Source of the DNA: Gemmatimonadota bacterium
Lineage (GTDB): Bacteria > Gemmatimonadota > Gemmatimonadetes > Longimicrobiales > Gaopeijiaceae
Direction: 5' to 3'
NCBI GenBank assembly: GCA_022571515.1
Contig: JACZXQ010000022.1
Span: 1-63,160 of the forward strand
DNA: 63,160 nucleotides
The notes beneath the pieces were generated by a model. It saw only the letters and a program-made list of their open reading frames with translations. It was not told the origin of the DNA and made no database searches. Shown here in pieces: positions 59,443 to 63,160 of the stretch (the first letter of the stretch is position 1; each line of letters begins with the position of its first letter). The translations under genes and the position numbers were made by a program.

Positions 59443-62184
59443 ATGTTCAAGCGACTCAAGTTTCTCACGCTCGGCCTCGCGCTGGTGCTGCCTTTGGCGG
59501 CCTGCGACGACGACGAGCCGCCCCCGATCGTTGATCCGGTACAGGAGATTGGTAACATCTCCGGTGCGGCGCTCATCGAGGGCGCGGCACTACCTGGCGC
59601 GACGATCGCGATCGCAGGTCCGCAGGCTAGCACTGCGGTTACCGACGCGGGCGGCGCCTATTCGTTCAACGGCGTTCCGGTCGGGGCCTACACGGTCACG
59701 ATTTCCGGTGGCCCCTCGGACATCACGTTCGCGACCAGCACGGTCAGCGTGACGGTCACGAACGGTGGTACCGCTACGGCTGACTTCGCCGGTACGTACA
59801 TCCGTACGGCAGCGCTTGCCATTGGCGTGACCGTCGACACCGGTGACGGCCCAGAGGGCGTTGCCGGTGTGCCGATCACGATTACCGGTACGGAGAGCTT
59901 CGCGAACCAGACCGACGAGACCGGTCAGCGGACGTTCACCGGCCTTCGCAAGGGCTCCTACACGGTCGAGATCGATGTGTCCGGCCTGCCCGAACAGGTC
60001 GTTATCTCGACCTCTCAGACGGCTACCCTGGACGTCGGCCAGACGATTGCGCTGGTCTTCGCCGGCGCCATTGCGCAGGAGCCGACGGTCAGCATCGCGA
60101 GCGTGGTTGCTGTGCCGGCTGGCGGGATAGTGAATCCGGCCGCGGTACTTGGTACCATCGCCATCACCGTCAACCACGATGCCGGCGACGACCAGGCCAC
60201 GCGCCTAGCGTTGCTTCTGAACGATGTGGAGGTCGACTTCCAGACATTCTCCTCCACGGGTGTCGCTGGGCTCGAGGGCCCGGCGCGGACGCCGGGAGAC
60301 CCGGTCATGTTCGCGGTCTTCACGGCCGAGTTCGATCCGGCCACGTTCCTGGTCACGTACCCGAACGGTCAGTACACTTTGAGTGCCCAACTCACAACCT
60401 CCAGTGGTAAGGTGGCCACGGCCACGCTTGGTACGCCGCTCACGTTTGCCAACCTCGACGTTCTGACGGTCCGGCACACTACCGGCGGTAAGGGCGTCGT
60501 GGCCAAGGGCGTGCGCTGGTGGGGCGCCGAGGACATCAACTTCGAGGCCGTCGTCATCATCTACAGCCAGGCGATCTCGATCGCGGACATCGGTGTGACG
60601 GCTACGGGTACTTTGCTCGGCAAGTCGGCTAACAGCACCTCCTTGTCCCTCGACCTCGGCTCTGGACATGGTGCTCAGCAGCGGAACAGTTCCGCGCCGT
60701 TCACCTATACGGCTAAGTTCTCAAAGAACGCCATATCAGGGACGCACACGAGTAACGTCGAGGATGTCTTCCTCGGATTCCCGCCCACTGTTCAGGGTCA
60801 GACCTTGAAGATCACGAGCGTGCGTGATGCGTCTGGTATTGACATCCTTCCGGACTTCACGGGCCCGAACACCCCGCTCACGGGCTTCATGGTCGACTTC
60901 GTGACTCCGGTCACGCACGTCGGTACTCAATCGTTGATCGGTGTTAAGACGACGGACATTCCGGCGGCCAGCGCCGTGACGGGTGTTCCCGAGTGGTACT
61001 CCAAGAATAGCTACTCGCTTCGCCCGAGCTCGTCGATCACCGAGTTCGGTGTCGGTGGTAAGAACACGACCTTCGATATCGACGACCGGGGCACCGGTAC
61101 GACGGACCCGGACTTCACCGGCATCGCCGGCCCGGGGAGTTTGCCCGAGAACGACAACGGTCCCGGCACGGGTTTCGTTGCTGAGTTGGTCGCCCTCGTG
61201 GATGACCTGGGCAACAGTAACAAGCTCACGGGTGGACAGTCCGTGGACGGCGTTGGACATGCCTTTGGCGCCAACCACTCGGATGAGCATGGTACCGACT
61301 TTAACGCCCCAGTCACGTCGAAGATCTTCCCGGATCCGGCCGTAACAATCGTCCTGAACCCTGACGATGACGGTCCGGCGGCTGTTCCCCCTGCTGCTCC
61401 TGCAGGGCCTGACGGAACCGGGGACAACAACATCAACTGGGACACGGACGATCCCAAGCTGGCGGACGCCTCGGTCGGTTCCGGTATGCATACGCGCGGT
61501 ACGGCGGACCTCAAATTTAAGGATCCGACGTTAGTCGTGGCGGATCCGAATTGCGAGATCTTCGCGGTTACCGGTGGTGCGGCGCCGGTGGGTATCGGTT
61601 CGGCCACCATCGACTACGCGGTCGATCTCGGGGCCGTTGGTGGCACGTGCTTCTCCGACCTGGCTTCGGGTGTCGGCGTGGCCAACCCGCTCGACATAAG
61701 GTGGGACGTGTCCATCAAGATTCCGGACCTCGCGGTTCCAGCGAACTCGACGACGATCGAGTGGGACATCATCATCGATGCCACCGATCCGACGACCAAC
61801 ATGCTGAATCCGCCGCCGGGCTCGATCTTCAGCACGAACACTACGCTGACGTTCACCATTGCGGGTAACGCCGTCGACGCGAACGGCCTCTCGAGTGTGT
61901 TGGTGAACACGCGCATAAGCGTGGACACTAGTTGCACCCTGGCCGACCCGTTCTTGGCTCAGGGCACCGGTGCGGGCCAGGTCGAGGACCAGTCAATCGA
62001 CGTGACCGCGAGTGCGAAGACAGGCTTCTCCGTGTCCGTCGTGCTCCACAACCCAGGCGGCGTGGGCCAGATGCAGAACATCTGCTTCTTCATCGAGTCG
62101 GAGGACGAAGCCAGGGACAACAAGGGCGAGTTGGAGCCCAACCGGAGCGACGAATCCGCTCTGACCGTGATCACTTGGAACTAG
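59443..62184 (+). CDS. Large beta-rich lipoprotein with carboxypeptidase-regulatory-like domains
   Basis: A 913-residue predicted lipoprotein: MFKRLKFLTLGLALVLPLAAC, then an acidic/proline linker (DDDEPPPIVDP). Two tandem domains of about 80 residues follow, in the CarboxypepD_reg/SpaA-like fold (SGAALIEGAALPGATIAI..., AIGVTVDTGDG...), and then a long beta-rich region with no known domain. AGGAG precedes the ATG. Glycine is very often coded by GGT and arginine by CGT or CGC, a bias seen in strongly expressed genes. A sigma54-type promoter lies upstream and a strong terminator downstream. The next gene encodes a paralogue. A surface or structural role is inferred. Confidence 0.8.
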   Translation: MFKRLKFLTLGLALVLPLAACDDDEPPPIVDPVQEIGNISGAALIEGAALPGATIAIAGPQASTAVTDAGGAYSFNGVPVGAYTVTISGGPSDITFATSTVSVTVTNGGTATADFAGTYIRTAALAIGVTVDTGDGPEGVAGVPITITGTESFANQTDETGQRTFTGLRKGSYTVEIDVSGLPEQVVISTSQTATLDVGQTIALVFAGAIAQEPTVSIASVVAVPAGGIVNPAAVLGTIAITVNHDAGDDQATRLALLLNDVEVDFQTFSSTGVAGLEGPARTPGDPVMFAVFTAEFDPATFLVTYPNGQYTLSAQLTTSSGKVATATLGTPLTFANLDVLTVRHTTGGKGVVAKGVRWWGAEDINFEAVVIIYSQAISIADIGVTATGTLLGKSANSTSLSLDLGSGHGAQQRNSSAPFTYTAKFSKNAISGTHTSNVEDVFLGFPPTVQGQTLKITSVRDASGIDILPDFTGPNTPLTGFMVDFVTPVTHVGTQSLIGVKTTDIPAASAVTGVPEWYSKNSYSLRPSSSITEFGVGGKNTTFDIDDRGTGTTDPDFTGIAGPGSLPENDNGPGTGFVAELVALVDDLGNSNKLTGGQSVDGVGHAFGANHSDEHGTDFNAPVTSKIFPDPAVTIVLNPDDDGPAAVPPAAPAGPDGTGDNNINWDTDDPKLADASVGSGMHTRGTADLKFKDPTLVVADPNCEIFAVTGGAAPVGIGSATIDYAVDLGAVGGTCFSDLASGVGVANPLDIRWDVSIKIPDLAVPANSTTIEWDIIIDATDPTTNMLNPPPGSIFSTNTTLTFTIAGNAVDANGLSSVLVNTRISVDTSCTLADPFLAQGTGAGQVEDQSIDVTASAKTGFSVSVVLHNPGGVGQMQNICFFIESEDEARDNKGELEPNRSDESALTVITWN

Positions 62185-62208
62185 TCGTTCCTGATCACAA
62201 CAGTTTGG

Positions 62209-62248
62209 CCGGCGGGGGGTACAAACCCCCCGCCGGTTCTTTTTTTTC
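62209..62248 (+). terminator. Strong intrinsic terminator
   Basis: An 11-bp perfect stem (CCGGCGGGGGG with CCCCCCGCCGG) and 6-base loop are followed by TTCTTTTTTTT. It is 24 bp after the lipoprotein stop. Confidence 0.95.
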
Positions 62249-62255
62249 CTCTTTC

Positions 62256-62271
62256 TGGCACGACTCTGGCG
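62256..62271 (+). promoter_or_regulatory. Probable sigma54 (-24/-12) promoter
   Basis: TGGCACG, four bases, then TGGCG: the -24 half is a perfect match and the GC of the -12 half is in register, with one mismatch (TGGC for TTGC). It is 84 bp upstream of the next lipoprotein start, much as in the preceding paralogue. Confidence 0.5.
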
Positions 62272-62354
62272 GGTCTACGTCTGCCAGATTTATCTTTCAT
62301 AGTGAGGGCACGAGGGCGCCCCAACCGCTAACGCGTTCAAGGAGTTGGGCTTTC

Positions 62355-63160
62355 ATGAAGCAGATGTCACGCCTGATCGTCGGGGCCGCCGGGCTCCTGA
62401 TCATAGCCGCCTGCGATAGCACGACGGAGCCACCGCCGCCGCCACCGCCGGCGACGGGCACGATCACCGGAACGATCCTGGTCGAGGGAGAACCGCTCGG
62501 CGGGGTCACCGTGAACCTCAGCGGGGCGACCTCCGCCTCGACGGTGTCGCTCGCCGACGGCACGTTCACGTTTACGTCCGTCCTGGAAGGACAGTACACG
62601 GTGAGCATCACCGGCCTCTCGGCCGAGGTGCAGTTCGCGCAGACCACGAGCGCCGTGACCGTCGCGGGAGGCCAAACGGCCACGGTAGCGTTCACGGGCA
62701 CGTTCGTGCGCACGGCGTCGATCTCGGGGACGGTGCTGATAGACGGGGCGGGCTTTCAGGGCGTGATGCTCACTCTTTCCGGTGTGGAGACCGGGACTGC
62801 CACGACCGGCGTCAACGGTGGGTTCAGCTTCCCGGGGCTGAGGGCGGGAACGTTCACCGTGACGCTGAGCGACCTGGCGGCGGACCTGACGTTCGCCATC
62901 ACGGAGCGCCAGGTTACCCTGGGTGTGGGCGACGCCGTGACGGTGGAGTTCAGCGGCATCCAAGAGAAGCCGGCCGAGGTAGCCATATTCGCTCTGGAAA
63001 ACGCCGGGGGGTTCCGGATCAACCCGAATGCCGTGAGCGGCGAGGTGACCGTCCTGGTCGACGTGGAGTCGGGCACGCAAACGGTCACCAAGATCACGGT
63101 CTTCCTGAATGCCGAGAACGTGGGCGAGCAGGAGTTGCCGACCCCGGCCGCGGCGTTCGG
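62355..63160 (+). CDS. Lipoprotein with carboxypeptidase-regulatory-like domains (runs off the window)
   Basis: An open frame from ATG 62355 to the window end, at least 268 residues, with no stop reached. The lipoprotein signal MKQMSRLIVGAAGLLIIAAC is followed by a proline run (TEPPPPPPP). Two CarboxypepD_reg-like domains follow (TGTILVEGEPLGGVTVNLSG and SGTVLIDGAGFQGVMLTLSG), then the start of a further beta domain (AEVAIFALENAGG). The plan copies the preceding 913-residue lipoprotein, so the two are tandem paralogues. AAGGAG lies ten bases before the ATG. The C-terminus is outside the window. Confidence 0.82.
   Translation, partial: MKQMSRLIVGAAGLLIIAACDSTTEPPPPPPPATGTITGTILVEGEPLGGVTVNLSGATSASTVSLADGTFTFTSVLEGQYTVSITGLSAEVQFAQTTSAVTVAGGQTATVAFTGTFVRTASISGTVLIDGAGFQGVMLTLSGVETGTATTGVNGGFSFPGLRAGTFTVTLSDLAADLTFAITERQVTLGVGDAVTVEFSGIQEKPAEVAIFALENAGGFRINPNAVSGEVTVLVDVESGTQTVTKITVFLNAENVGEQELPTPAAAF

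Noticed and set aside
1-63160. CRISPR arrays, tRNA or rRNA genes and prophage
   Set aside because: No regularly spaced repeat arrays, no tRNA T-arm consensus in gaps, no rRNA and no phage structural genes were seen. Mobile signals are limited to the first 1.3 kb.

Overview
This is a 63 kb, G+C-rich chromosomal window from a Gram-negative bacterium. The genes are tightly packed, often with 1-14 bp start/stop overlaps. A DAP-type MurE, a complete divisome, several lipoproteins and a probable outer-membrane protein indicate a diderm envelope. The mix of carboxypeptidase-regulatory-like lipoproteins, DUF4097-type proteins and housekeeping order suggests Gemmatimonadota or a relative. That placement is inference; no rRNA, tRNA or CRISPR array was found in the window.

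Layout. 1-2.1 kb is an accessory patch: IS21-like terminal repeats, a complete IS5-family element (IRs at 122-140 and 1185-1203), a toxin (HigB) cut down to its last 17 codons beside the IS, an intact HigA antitoxin and a small membrane protein. 2.2-5.2 kb carries a cyclase-family lipoprotein and the molybdenum-enzyme maturation trio fdhD-mobA-mobB. 5.2-11.8 kb holds an SDR protein, a membrane histidine kinase whose 3' end overlaps a convergent iron-type ABC ATPase gene (with a Fur-like palindrome upstream), aerobic glycerol-3-phosphate dehydrogenase and a glycerophosphodiesterase. 11.9-15.7 kb is an envelope-signalling module: ECF sigma factor, zinc-finger anti-sigma factor and two DUF4097-type beta-repeat proteins, next to a divergent small membrane protein. 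15.7-20.9 kb has a frameshifted response-regulator/PAS/GAF/histidine kinase gene, a CsgG-like lipoprotein and a divergent TPR protein.

20.9-37.2 kb is the division and cell wall (dcw) cluster: mraZ-rsmH-ftsL-ftsI-murE-murF-mraY-murD-ftsW-murG-murC-ftsQ-ftsA-ftsZ. It has a sigma70-type promoter and four 10-bp-phased MraZ-like boxes at its head; murB and ddl are absent from it. It is followed by an M23 peptidase lipoprotein, a terminator, a VWA-like membrane protein, ftsY, recG, asnS, a 2-hydroxyacid dehydrogenase, mazG (reverse), alr, cdd, a lipoprotein/outer-membrane protein pair, mtaB, panB, panC, miaB, a LapA-like protein, comEC and fbp.

The right end holds two tandem paralogous lipoprotein genes (the second runs off the window). 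Each is preceded by a -24/-12 sigma54-type promoter, and a strong terminator separates them. The less described parts are these sigma54-linked lipoproteins, the ECF/anti-sigma/DUF4097 module, and the facing CsgG-like and TPR genes.
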